A stretch of 64,000 nt of DNA from Hungatella sp. GTDB lineage: Bacteria; Bacillota; Clostridia; Lachnospirales; Lachnospiraceae. The DNA lies in the NCBI GenBank assembly GCA_009712635.1, contig WASS01000021.1, positions 48,813 through 112,812 of the forward strand, written 5' to 3'. This document shows, one piece after another, positions 54,072-62,679 of this stretch; position 1 is the first letter of the stretch, and each line of letters starts with the position of its first letter. The notes under the pieces were generated by a model. That model searched no databases. It was not told the DNA's origin and saw nothing but the letters and a program-made list of their open reading frames with translations. The position numbers and the translations under genes are program-made.

Positions 54072-55040
54072 ATGTCAAAGCAAGGCGCTGAATCCATATT
54101 AATCCAGGTTGATAAATATTTTGAGCGACTGATGAATTTCATAGAAGAGCGAAACCTGGAAGATATAAAAGCAGGGATTAAACAAAATTTAGTATACGTT
54201 GAGGGAAAAGATGCCCCGGCCTATCATTCAATTATTAATTATTACAACCATTTCAGCAGCTTATGGGGGGCCTATGACCCGGATAAGGAAATATATGATC
54301 TTGTAAACAACCGTGCTGATGCATTAGTGAATCACAAAAAAGATTTTGAATGGCTATATGGGCAGCTTAGTGATTATAGATCTAAGAAAATTTTGTTAAA
54401 TATTCTTTCCTATTGGCTTAAGACCGATAAAACGTTAATCGATGATATCTGTGATAAATGTTTTAGTCAATATTTTGATTTTGATTTGATACACTGTGAT
54501 CACAACGAGGTTTTCGTGGATATAGGAGCTTATATAGGGGATACTTTAATACAATATATAAATATGTTTGGTAAAAATTGTTATAAGCAGATCTATTGTT
54601 ATGAAATTGTCCCCAAAAACGTACAATTTATTTATAAAAACATAGATTTATTTAAACTAAATAATGTTGTAGTGCGTGAGAAGGGCGTAAGTGATAAAAG
54701 TGGTTTCATGTATTTAGAGGAAGATGGTATTTCTTCTGTCCGCCAGCTTGCAGATAATGGTACTCTTAAGGTTCCGACAGTTTCAATAGATGATGACATT
54801 GAGGGTAATGTAACTTTTATTAAAATGGACATTGAGGGTGGAGAAGAAAGTGCCTTATCAGGGTGCAGAAATAAGATAGCCCAATATCATCCTAAATTAG
54901 CATTGAGTGCTTATCATAATCATAAAGACCTGTGGAAATTAGCACGTATTATTAATGAAATTGACCCGTCTTACCGCTTCTATCTGCGATATTATGGCTA
55001 TGCCCTGGTTCCCACAGAATTTGTATTGTATGCAGTATAA
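54072..55040 (+). CDS. FkbM-family methyltransferase
   Basis: SAM-dependent methyltransferase of 322 residues. A helical N-terminal part of about 140 residues precedes the FkbM domain: VFVDIGAYIGDTLIQY is the SAM-binding loop, and IKMDIEGGEESAL the family signature. Members methylate sugars or small molecules, often in surface-glycan loci. The gene is clearly more AT-rich than its neighbours and sits alone beside two tRNA genes, which suggests acquisition by transfer. GAGGAGA precedes the ATG. Confidence 0.87.
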   Translation: MSKQGAESILIQVDKYFERLMNFIEERNLEDIKAGIKQNLVYVEGKDAPAYHSIINYYNHFSSLWGAYDPDKEIYDLVNNRADALVNHKKDFEWLYGQLSDYRSKKILLNILSYWLKTDKTLIDDICDKCFSQYFDFDLIHCDHNEVFVDIGAYIGDTLIQYINMFGKNCYKQIYCYEIVPKNVQFIYKNIDLFKLNNVVVREKGVSDKSGFMYLEEDGISSVRQLADNGTLKVPTVSIDDDIEGNVTFIKMDIEGGEESALSGCRNKIAQYHPKLALSAYHNHKDLWKLARIINEIDPSYRFYLRYYGYALVPTEFVLYAV

Positions 55041-55075
55041 TAACCAGATGCCAGACGGTTGGAAGAATTATTTAA

Positions 55076-55116
55076 ACCTTCAGTCTGATGTAAATAAAAT
55101 TACTCAGCCTGAAGGT
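55076..55116. terminator. Bidirectional terminator between the FkbM and NYN genes
   Basis: ACCTTCAG / CTGAAGGT outer stem with inner CTGA-GTAA / TTAC-TCAG pairing, followed by CTATTATTTTC on the plus strand. Confidence 0.65.
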
Positions 55117-55144
55117 CTATTATTTTCTTATCCAGTCATTATCT

Positions 55145-56059
55145 TTATTTTAAAAATACGGAATTACTGTTATTTTTATTCTCCCGGACTTCCAGCTGGG
55201 AAATGCTGTGTACAAACTTGGAAAACGTGGAGTAACCGTAATCTTTTACTTTAAAATCAGTAAACTTACGATGCATTCCATTCCCAAGTGCCGCCAGCTC
55301 CATTCCATTCTTACCGCTGCCTTTTACCAGTTTCACAGCATAATCATCAAGTTCCTGCTTTCTGGTACGGTTGTCCTTCATACGGACAGTCACTACATTG
55401 CTGGTCTTTCTCAGTTCAAAACTATCCATTTCTTCCAGAAACTTGGACAACGAGCTGTATCCGTAATTTCTCACGTCAAAATCCGAATATTTTTTAACCA
55501 GACGGTTGCCGATTTCTCCAAGGCCAGTTGCCTTGTTCTTATCCTCATTCTCCAGAATTATGGATGCAATATCCTGTTCAATCACTTCTTTTCCAATGGC
55601 TCCGCCACCAGTTCCCTCTTCGTCCTGATCCAGTAAAACTTCAAGATTGGTAAATACCGTACAGGCAGCACGGAAAGACTTGGGCGTTTTTTCCTCTCCC
55701 ATTCCAATGACTTCCTTACCAGATTCCCGCAGACGGCTGGCAAGACGGGTAAAATCGCTGTCACTGGAAACAATACAAAATCCATCTACGTTATCTGTAT
55801 AAAGCAAATCCATAGCATCGATAATCAGAGCGGAATCAGTTGCATTCTTTCCTACTGTATTGGAAAACTGCTGAATCGGTGTGATGGAATTCTCAAGAAG
55901 CTCCATCTTCCATTTGCCCATCTGGGCGCTTGTCCAGTCACCGTAGATTCTTTTGTATGTAATTACCCCGTATCGGGTCATCTCATCCAGAATACACGTA
56001 ATGTACTTAGCGGATATATTATCCGAATCAATCAAAACTGCAAATTTCTTATCACTCAA
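55145..56059 (-). CDS. NYN-domain protein with two OST-HTH/LOTUS domains
   Basis: Predicted RNA-binding protein of 304 residues. The N-terminal PIN-like NYN (LabA/DUF88) domain has the acidic nuclease-type residues FAVLIDSDNIS, SALIIDAMDLL and IVSSDSDFTRLA. Two related LOTUS domains follow (about 170-225 and 235-300), each ending in a YGYSSLSKFLE or YGYSTFSKFVH signature. The layout recalls eukaryotic MARF1/Limkain. It probably binds or cleaves RNA; the target is unknown. It starts with TTG at 56059, 9 nt after GGGAG. Confidence 0.88.
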   Translation of the reverse strand: MSDKKFAVLIDSDNISAKYITCILDEMTRYGVITYKRIYGDWTSAQMGKWKMELLENSITPIQQFSNTVGKNATDSALIIDAMDLLYTDNVDGFCIVSSDSDFTRLASRLRESGKEVIGMGEEKTPKSFRAACTVFTNLEVLLDQDEEGTGGGAIGKEVIEQDIASIILENEDKNKATGLGEIGNRLVKKYSDFDVRNYGYSSLSKFLEEMDSFELRKTSNVVTVRMKDNRTRKQELDDYAVKLVKGSGKNGMELAALGNGMHRKFTDFKVKDYGYSTFSKFVHSISQLEVRENKNNSNSVFLK

Positions 56060-56073
56060 TCGTCTGCTCTCCC

Positions 56074-56101
56074 GTCATAATTGTTTTACATTTTATGTCA
56101 A
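56074..56101 (-). promoter_or_regulatory. Promoter of the NYN-LOTUS gene
   Basis: TTGACA (56101-56096), 16 nt spacer, TATGAC (56079-56074), minus strand. Confidence 0.65.
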
Positions 56102-56255
56102 TTCCCTTGACTTTGTCTCTATTATATTTCATTTTCTTCATTATTACAATAAGATCACAATGGGTAATCTGGGATAATTTTTGCAAAGTAAATTTTTATT
56201 TTCGCTCCATAATAAAAAAGAGTTAAAGAATTCATCAAAAGAAGGGAGTGTTACT

Positions 56256-56447
56256 ATGAATTCAGTAGCTGTTAAGGAATGTGAATGTGAAACTGCAACA
56301 CCCAGCAAAACCGTAGAATTAGCCATAGCAACCGTTCCCATGCAGCCTTGGGAACAGCCATATGATCCTAAAACTGCTTTAAAACACGGAACCATATTCC
56401 CCAGTCTTGATTTGCCATTTTACGTAACAGGAGGGGAACAGTCATGA
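56256..56447 (+). CDS. cotJA: Spore coat-associated protein CotJA
   Basis: Small spore protein of 63 residues with the CotJA core VPMQPWEQPYDPKTALKHGTIFPSLDLPFY. The start at 56256 follows GGGAG by 7 nt; the frame stays open upstream to 56181 without homology. First gene of cotJABC, overlapping cotJB by 4 nt. In Bacillus this operon is expressed from sigma-E in the mother cell. A convincing sigma-E promoter could not be confirmed by eye here. Confidence 0.93.
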   Translation: MNSVAVKECECETATPSKTVELAIATVPMQPWEQPYDPKTALKHGTIFPSLDLPFYVTGGEQS

Positions 56448-56740
56448 TTGATCAAAAGAACCTGCTCAGTCAGATAACTGAAATCAGCTTTACCGTAAAT
56501 GATTTAAACCTTTATTTAGATACCCATCCTCTCGATGAAAACGCTCTGAACGCTTTTAAAGATGCAATGACCCAGAGGAAACAGCTTCTTCAAACCTATG
56601 CAGATAATTTTGAGCCGCTCACCATGAACTGTATCTGCCCTGACAGCAACAATAAGACAAAATCACACACAAAATATCCAGACCAGAGACATTTTACCTG
56701 GAGTGACGGACCTCTTCCATGGGAAGGAGGTGTATTCTGA
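56444..56740 (+). CDS. cotJB: Spore coat protein CotJB
   Basis: Spore-coat protein of 98 residues: helical N-terminal half (ITEISFTVNDLNLYLDTHP) and C-terminal WSDGPLPWEGGV typical of CotJB. It begins within the cotJA stop (ATGA) and ends within the start of cotJC. It is needed for assembly of the CotJ proteins into the coat in Bacillus. Confidence 0.94.
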   Translation: MIDQKNLLSQITEISFTVNDLNLYLDTHPLDENALNAFKDAMTQRKQLLQTYADNFEPLTMNCICPDSNNKTKSHTKYPDQRHFTWSDGPLPWEGGVF

Positions 56741-57357
56741 TGTGGACTTATGAAAAAAGACTGCAATTTCCTGTAAATATAAAAAATACCTGTCCCAAAA
56801 CAGCCTCTCTTATAATCAGCCAGTTTGGCGGACCTGACGGAGAACTTGCAGCTTCCATGCGTTATCTTTCCCAAAGATATACCATGCCATGCAAGGAAGT
56901 GGGAGGACTTTTAACCGATATCGGAACGGAAGAGCTGGGGCATTTGGAGATGATTTGCTCCATTATTTACCAGCTTACAAAAAACCTGACCATTGAACAG
57001 GCAAAAACGGCTGGTTTTGATGCTTATTATATCGATCATACTACCGCATTATGGCCTATGGCTGCCGGAGGTGTTCCTTTTAATGCCTGTGAATTTCAGT
57101 CAAAAGGCGATGCTATTACTGATCTGATAGAGGACCTTGCTGCAGAGCAGAAAGCCAGAACCACTTACGATAATTTGATTCGTATGATTGCAGATCCAGA
57201 TGTAAGAGAACCCCTTAAATTTCTGCGGGCAAGGGAAGTAGTTCATTTCCAGAGATTTGGTGAGGCTCTGGAAAATATAAAGACTACGTTAAATCCGAAA
57301 AACTACTATTATTATAATCCTGAATTTGACAAGCAGTTTGTAAAGAAAGAGATGTAA
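56740..57357 (+). CDS. cotJC: Spore coat protein CotJC (manganese catalase-like)
   Basis: Di-manganese catalase fold of 205 residues. Metal ligands are in TDIGTEELGHLEMI (EExxH) and LRAREVVHFQRFGEAL, with another Glu in LAAEQKAR. Start at 56740, overlapping the cotJB stop, with GGAAGGAGG upstream. It may protect the spore from peroxide. The gene ends 15 nt before a strong bidirectional terminator. Confidence 0.95.
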   Translation: MWTYEKRLQFPVNIKNTCPKTASLIISQFGGPDGELAASMRYLSQRYTMPCKEVGGLLTDIGTEELGHLEMICSIIYQLTKNLTIEQAKTAGFDAYYIDHTTALWPMAAGGVPFNACEFQSKGDAITDLIEDLAAEQKARTTYDNLIRMIADPDVREPLKFLRAREVVHFQRFGEALENIKTTLNPKNYYYYNPEFDKQFVKKEM

Positions 57358-57372
57358 GATTCTATAAACAAA

Positions 57373-57412
57373 AAATCACCTTTCGTTACTTATCAGTAGC
57401 GAAAGGTGATTT
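57373..57412. terminator. Bidirectional terminator of cotJC and the carAB unit
   Basis: 18-bp stem (one G-U pair) with loop TATC at 57373-57412; A-tract on one side and T-tract on the other. It serves both convergent transcripts. Confidence 0.9.
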
Positions 57413-57427
57413 AATATCTATAGATTG

Positions 57428-57736
57428 TTAACGCTGTTCTTCATAGCTGTATTTCAACAGCTCATATATTTCATCTGTCACCCGATCATCTTTATAATAC
57501 TCATCAAGAAGGCTGATGATTTTCGCTGCATATTCCGACGGAACCGGACGGGCTGCAACTGCCTCATGAAAATCCTTCTTCATATCACTGACCATTTCTT
57601 TTTTTTCCGGAACAGGCAGACCGTAAATCTTATAAAGCATTCCCATAGCCGCACACGCCTCATTGGGGGATGTTAAAGGCGCGTTTTCAAACCTGGTTTT
57701 AATTTCTACAGCCTGTTTATTAATATAAAATACCAT
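57428..57736 (-). CDS. Hypothetical protein downstream of carB
   Basis: Protein of 102 residues that I do not recognise. It is mostly helical (SDMKKDFHEAVAARPVP, YAAKIISLLDEYYKDDRV, DEIYELLKYSYEEQR) after a short beta start. It has no signal peptide or membrane helix. It begins 14 nt after the carB stop, so it is probably the third gene of the carAB operon. Confidence 0.7.
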   Translation of the reverse strand: MVFYINKQAVEIKTRFENAPLTSPNEACAAMGMLYKIYGLPVPEKKEMVSDMKKDFHEAVAARPVPSEYAAKIISLLDEYYKDDRVTDEIYELLKYSYEEQR

Positions 57737-57750
57737 GATATTTTGATTCC

Positions 57751-60700
57751 TTATACATTTTTAACTAACGCAATGTCAATCAGGGTGAGTTCCTTCGCTC
57801 TGTTTTCCATGCTGGTTACAAGGGCTGCTGCCGTATCCAGGGACGTAAGCACGGTCACGCCGGTTTCGATAGCATTTCTGCGGATCACGAATCCATCCTT
57901 GCATCTGTCTGCGCCCTGAGGCGGTGTATCAATAACCAGGTCAATCTCATGACCCAGAATCAGATCCAGGAGGTTGGGGGACTCCTGCTCCAGTTTGCGT
58001 ACCTGGAATGCCTTAATTCCGTTATCGTTTAACACCTTGGCTGTACCGGCAGTAGAAAAGATCTTGTAGCCCTGATCTTTAAATCTGCGGGCAATGTCAA
58101 TAATCTCTTCTTTATCAGAATCTTTTACTGTTATGATCATGTTCTTATGCTTTGGAAGCTTGATACCTGATCCTGCAAAGGCTTTGTAAAGCGCCTCGTT
58201 AAAGGTCTTTGCAATTCCCAGACACTCTCCAGTGGATTTCATCTCAGGCCCCAGGCTGATGTCTGCGCCGCGAATCTTTTCAAACGAGAATACCGGCATC
58301 TTAACCGCGATATAATCTGCTTCCGGCTGAAGTCCTGGCTTATAACCAAGCTCTTTTATGGTATGGCCGCAGATAACTCTGGTTGCCAGGGGAACAATGG
58401 GGATTCCAGTCACCTTGCTGATATATGGCACCGTACGGGAAGAACGTGGATTTACTTCGATGACATAAACTTCTTCTCCGCTGACAATAAACTGAATGTT
58501 GATCATTCCCTTTACATGAAGTGCTCTTGCAAGTCTTCTGGTATATTCTACAAGCTTGTCCTTGATATCTTCATTTAAGCTCTGAGCGGGATATACAGAG
58601 ATACTGTCGCCGGAGTGAACGCCTGCACGCTCGATATGCTCCATGATTCCCGGTATGAGTATATCTTCTCCGTCACAGACTGCATCTACCTCAATCTCTT
58701 TGCCTACGATATATTTATCTACTAAAATAGGGTGTTCCTGAGCAATCTGGTTAATGATGGCGATAAATTCATCGATATCCTGATCGGAAATAGCGATCTG
58801 CATTCCCTGACCTCCCAGTACGTAGGAAGGTCTCACAAGAACCGGATAACCAAGTTTTGCAGCTGCCTTTTTAGCCTCTTCTGCTGTATAGACTGTCTGG
58901 CCTGCAGGTCTTGGAATCTGACATTCTTCCAAGATCTTATCAAACAGTTCCCGGTCTTCTGCCGCATCCACATCTTCTGCTGCTGTTCCAAGAATGGGAA
59001 CTCCCATCTTCATCAGTGCCTCTGTCAGCTTGATGGCTGTCTGGCCGCCGAACTGCACCACTGCTCCGTCTGGTTTTTCAATATCAACAATGCTCTCCAC
59101 ATCTTCCGGAGTAAGAGGCTCAAAATACAGCTTATCTGCAATGTCAAAATCCGTACTGACCGTTTCCGGATTGTTATTGATAATGATAGTCTCATACCCT
59201 TCTTTGCTGAAACTCCAGGTACTGTGAACGGAACAGAAGTCAAATTCGATTCCCTGACCGATTCGGATTGGACCGGAGCCTAATACCAGAACCTTTTTTC
59301 TTCCTGTTGTCTGCTCTGCCTCATTTTCACTTCCAAAGCAGGAGTAGTAATATGGTGTCTCAGCTGCAAATTCTGCCGCACAGGTGTCTACCATCTTAAA
59401 GGCAGCAGTTATCCCGTTTTCTTTTCTGGTCTGATGGATTTCTTCTATAGATATACCTGTCAGCTTTGAAATGACTGTATCCGGGAATTCCAGTCTCTTT
59501 GCTTCTTTTAAAAGTTCGGTAGTGAGAGGTCCCTTCTTTAAGGCTTCTTCCATCTCGACCAGAATTGCCAGCTTATCAATAAACCAGACATCAATCTTTG
59601 TAATGTCATGAATGAGCTCATAGGTAAAGCCTCTTCTTAATGCTTCTGCAATCACCCAGATTCTTCTGTCATCTACCAGATGAAGGGTTTCTGTCAGCTG
59701 ATCATCGGTAAGTCCTGTAAAATCATAAGACATTAGGCTGTCTACATGCTGTTCCAGGGAACGGATTGCTTTCATTAAGCCGCCTTCGAAATTGGTACAG
59801 ATACTCATTACCTCACCGGTTGCCTTCATCTGGGTTCCAAGGGTTCTCTTGGCACTTAAAAACTTGTCAAAGGGAAGGCGCGGCATCTTAACCACACAGT
59901 AATCCAGCATGGGCTCAAAGCTTGCATAGGTTTTCCTGGTTACGGCATTTTTAATCTCATCAAGAGTGTATCCCAAAGCAATCTTAGCTGCAACCTTGGC
60001 GATGGGGTATCCCGTTGCCTTGGAAGCCAGAGCAGAAGAACGGCTCACTCGTGGATTTACCTCGATGACACAGTACTCAAAGCTTTCAGGGTGAAGAGCG
60101 TACTGAACGTTGCAGCCTCCTGTTATGCCTAATTCGCTGATGATCTTTAATGCAGAGGTACGAAGCATCTGGTATTCCTTATCTCCCAGTGTCTGGGAAG
60201 GAGCCACTACGATGCTGTCGCCTGTATGAACCCCTACCGGATCCAGGTTTTCCATGTTGCAGACGGTAATAACATTGCCTGCCCCATCCCGCATTACTTC
60301 ATATTCAATCTCTTTCCAGCCTGCAATACAGCGTTCCACAAGAACCTGACCGACTCGGGATAAACGGAGTCCGTTTTCCAGGATTTCCCGGCACTGTGCA
60401 GGATTTTCAGCAATTCCGCCGCCTGAGCCTCCCAGTGTATATGCAGGGCGCAAAACGATGGGATAACCGATCTGCTCGGCGATTTTTAATCCATCTTCCA
60501 CATTTTCAACGATATCCGAAGGAGCTACCGGCTCACCGATCTTCTCCATGGTTTCCTTAAACATCTCCCGGTCTTCTGCCTTTTTAATGGTCAGGGCAGT
60601 GGTTCCGATGAGGCGGACATTATTCTTTTCAAAAAAGCCCTTATCTTCCAGCTCCATGGCCAGGTTTAAGCCTGCCTGGCCTCCCAGTGTAGGAAGAACG

Positions 60701-60954
60701 CTGTCTGGTTTTTCTTTTAAAATCAGCTGTTCCACAACCTCTACTGTCAGCGGCTCAATATAAACCTTATCTGCAATGTCTTTATCAGTCATGATGGTCG
60801 CAGGGTTGGAGTTTAATAAGACGACTTCAATTCCTTCTTCTCTTAAAGAACGGCATGCCTGCGTTCCGGCATAATCAAATTCTGCTGCCTGACCGATGAT
60901 AATCGGACCGGATCCAAGGACTAGTACTTTTTTGATCTCCTGATTCTTAGGCAT
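57751..60954 (-). CDS. carB: Carbamoyl-phosphate synthase large subunit
   Basis: ATP- and ammonia-using subunit of 1067 residues that makes carbamoyl phosphate for arginine and pyrimidine synthesis. Two homologous ATP-grasp halves each start with a VLVLGSGP motif (residue about 10, GSGPIIIGQAAEFDYAG; about 557, GSGPIRIGQGIEFD). The glycine-rich ATP loops are YTLGGSGGG and YVLGGQGM. The C-terminal MGS-like regulatory domain begins near 935. It overlaps carA by 8 nt. Confidence 0.97.
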   Translation of the reverse strand: MPKNQEIKKVLVLGSGPIIIGQAAEFDYAGTQACRSLREEGIEVVLLNSNPATIMTDKDIADKVYIEPLTVEVVEQLILKEKPDSVLPTLGGQAGLNLAMELEDKGFFEKNNVRLIGTTALTIKKAEDREMFKETMEKIGEPVAPSDIVENVEDGLKIAEQIGYPIVLRPAYTLGGSGGGIAENPAQCREILENGLRLSRVGQVLVERCIAGWKEIEYEVMRDGAGNVITVCNMENLDPVGVHTGDSIVVAPSQTLGDKEYQMLRTSALKIISELGITGGCNVQYALHPESFEYCVIEVNPRVSRSSALASKATGYPIAKVAAKIALGYTLDEIKNAVTRKTYASFEPMLDYCVVKMPRLPFDKFLSAKRTLGTQMKATGEVMSICTNFEGGLMKAIRSLEQHVDSLMSYDFTGLTDDQLTETLHLVDDRRIWVIAEALRRGFTYELIHDITKIDVWFIDKLAILVEMEEALKKGPLTTELLKEAKRLEFPDTVISKLTGISIEEIHQTRKENGITAAFKMVDTCAAEFAAETPYYYSCFGSENEAEQTTGRKKVLVLGSGPIRIGQGIEFDFCSVHSTWSFSKEGYETIIINNNPETVSTDFDIADKLYFEPLTPEDVESIVDIEKPDGAVVQFGGQTAIKLTEALMKMGVPILGTAAEDVDAAEDRELFDKILEECQIPRPAGQTVYTAEEAKKAAAKLGYPVLVRPSYVLGGQGMQIAISDQDIDEFIAIINQIAQEHPILVDKYIVGKEIEVDAVCDGEDILIPGIMEHIERAGVHSGDSISVYPAQSLNEDIKDKLVEYTRRLARALHVKGMINIQFIVSGEEVYVIEVNPRSSRTVPYISKVTGIPIVPLATRVICGHTIKELGYKPGLQPEADYIAVKMPVFSFEKIRGADISLGPEMKSTGECLGIAKTFNEALYKAFAGSGIKLPKHKNMIITVKDSDKEEIIDIARRFKDQGYKIFSTAGTAKVLNDNGIKAFQVRKLEQESPNLLDLILGHEIDLVIDTPPQGADRCKDGFVIRRNAIETGVTVLTSLDTAAALVTSMENRAKELTLIDIALVKNV

Positions 60955-62032
60955 TCTTTCCCACCTCCATCATATTAATAAAACGGTCAAATAAGTAGCT
61001 GGAATCCTGAGGTCCGGGACAGGCTTCCGGGTGGTACTGTACGGTAAATATGTTCTTTCCGGTATATTTCATGCCTTCGTTTGTTCCGTCATTAACGTTA
61101 ACAAATGCAGGAACTGCAACAGCCGGATCCACAGTATCCTCATCCACCACATATCCATGATTCTGTGAAGAGATATAGACTCTTCCGGTTTCCAGATCTT
61201 TAACCGGATGATTGCCGCCTCTGTGTCCGTATTTCAGCTTATGGGTATCAGCGCCAGTGGCCAGTGCCATCAGCTGATGTCCCAGGCAGATTGCAAAGAT
61301 GGGAACCTGTGATTCATACAGCTTGCGGATTTCCTTAATAATCTCCGTACACTCCTTTGGATCTCCAGGGCCGTTTGACAGCATAATTCCATCTGGATTT
61401 GTGGAAAGAATTACTTCTGCTTTCGTATCAGCAGGATATACAGTAACCTCACAGCCTCTTTCATTTAAAGACCGTGCAATATTCTTTTTAGCTCCTAAAT
61501 CTAACAGCGCTACCCGCTTGCCTTCACCGGGAAGCACATAAGATTCCTTACAGGTGGTTGCTTTCACAACGCCCGTTACGGAATAAGTTTTCATACGCGA
61601 AATGACTTCGTCAAGATCAAATCCTTCATCGGTTGTGATCATGCCGTTCATTGTACCTTTTTCTCTTAAGATTTTTGTTAGGGCTCTCGTATCGATACCA
61701 CTGATACCTGGAATGTCGTTAATTTCTAAGAAATGCTGAATGGTATCCTCGCTTCTAAAGTTGCTGGGGATTCTAGATAATTCTCTGACAATGTAGCCAT
61801 CCGGCCAAGGTTTGTATGACTCCATATCTTCCTGACAAATGCCGTAATTACCAATTAGCGGATATGTCATCACAACTGCCTGTCCCGCATAGGATGGGTC
61901 GGTGAGGACTTCTAAATAACCCGTCATGGAAGTATTAAATACGATCTCACTGATCACTTCCCGTTTTGAACCAATGCTCGTGCCTGTAAAAACAGTGCCG
62001 TCTTCCAGTATTAAAAAAGCTTTCATACGCAA
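60947..62032 (-). CDS. carA: Carbamoyl-phosphate synthase small subunit
   Basis: Glutaminase subunit of 361 residues. The N-terminal CPSase domain has FNTSMTGYLEVLTDPSYAGQ. The class I amidotransferase has nucleophile Cys in FAICLGHQL and the His-Glu pair in QYHPEA. A TTG at 62032 lies 8 nt after AAAGGA and fits the ribosome site better than the ATG at 62026 (MKAFLILEDG). The 150-nt leader contains a duplicated hairpin element. Confidence 0.96.
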   Translation of the reverse strand: MRMKAFLILEDGTVFTGTSIGSKREVISEIVFNTSMTGYLEVLTDPSYAGQAVVMTYPLIGNYGICQEDMESYKPWPDGYIVRELSRIPSNFRSEDTIQHFLEINDIPGISGIDTRALTKILREKGTMNGMITTDEGFDLDEVISRMKTYSVTGVVKATTCKESYVLPGEGKRVALLDLGAKKNIARSLNERGCEVTVYPADTKAEVILSTNPDGIMLSNGPGDPKECTEIIKEIRKLYESQVPIFAICLGHQLMALATGADTHKLKYGHRGGNHPVKDLETGRVYISSQNHGYVVDEDTVDPAVAVPAFVNVNDGTNEGMKYTGKNIFTVQYHPEACPGPQDSSYLFDRFINMMEVGKNA

Positions 62033-62047
62033 AGTCCCAATCCTTTC

Positions 62048-62140
62048 TTAATATTTGTCCACGTTCTTTGGACATAAAGGGATACCCGTAAGGGTGTTTC
62101 TTAATATTTATCCATGGTTTCTGGACATAAAGGGATACCC
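62048..62140 (-). promoter_or_regulatory. carA leader with two copies of a structured 40-nt element
   Basis: Direct repeats at 62048-62087 and 62101-62140 (34 of 40 bases equal, 53-nt period). In the transcript each unit has a GGGTATCCC palindrome, then a 6-bp hairpin (TGTCCA-N7-TGGACA, and TGTCCA-N7-TGGATA with a G-U pair), then AATATTAAGAAA. The loops differ while the stems are kept. No PyrR-type consensus was seen. Confidence 0.7.
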
Positions 62141-62187
62141 TTTAAGGTTTAATTTTGAACTGACTGGTATCAGACCAAATTGAATAG

Positions 62188-62216
62188 ATTATACATTATA
62201 CCGCGACATTTTTCAA
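62188..62216 (-). promoter_or_regulatory. carAB promoter
   Basis: TTGAAA (62216-62211), 17 nt spacer, TATAAT (62193-62188). It places the transcript start near 62181, about 150 nt above carA. Confidence 0.7.
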
Positions 62217-62376
62217 CTGTTTTTTTATAATTTATTTATCTACTTTTTATGCATTATTTTTCTTTTTTCAGATATTTTAATCGTCATATTTGTATATTTA
62301 TGCAAAATGGTTAATATTATACATTTCCGTATACTTTGCATCAACTTCGAACAAACTATACATGAGGTGATAAATC
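62217..62376. other. AT-rich intergenic region
   Basis: No gene seen. A GTCATATT at 62283-62290 resembles a sporulation sigma-E -35 element, but the matching -10 is poor. The plus-strand gene at 62377 has AGGTGAT before its ATG. Confidence 0.4.
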
Positions 62377-62574
62377 ATGATTGATAACAGCGAACTTCCC
62401 ATTGGATTTACCATGGAACTGGCACAGCATTCGGACATTATGATACAGTTTGCCGGACTCTCCAAAGAGGATCAGAACCGCATCATCAATGGTGCAAGAG
62501 AAATTGATAGCCGCGACGAAATGAGAAGCTATGTAGAGTCCATGTTCCATGAACCCAAAACATCATTCTTTTAA
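62377..62574 (+). CDS. Small conserved-looking protein, unknown
   Basis: Protein of 65 residues, mainly helical (LPIGFTMELAQHSDIMIQFAG, LSKEDQNRIINGAREIDSRD). It has no signal peptide. AGGTGAT lies 6 nt before the ATG, and a strong terminator follows immediately, so it is a genuine monocistronic gene. I cannot name a family. Confidence 0.78.
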   Translation: MIDNSELPIGFTMELAQHSDIMIQFAGLSKEDQNRIINGAREIDSRDEMRSYVESMFHEPKTSFF

Positions 62575-62621
62575 AAAAGCCCCCGCAAAAACTGATTTAT
62601 TTAGTTTTATGCGGGGCTTTT
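62575..62621 (+). terminator. Terminator of the 65-residue protein gene
   Basis: AAAAGCCCC-CGCA / TGCG-GGGCTTTT arms with an AT-rich loop that itself pairs (AAAACT / AGTTTT), followed by TTTTGT. Confidence 0.9.
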
Positions 62622-62679
62622 GTAATCATTGCCCAGAGCAGCTAATATATTAATAATAATCATTCAATAAGGGGCTATT

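Noticed and set aside
62033..62187. PyrR attenuation site in the carA leader
   Set aside because: TGTCCAGAAACC slightly resembles the PyrR loop, but the conserved GAGG part is missing and no terminator/antiterminator pair was seen.
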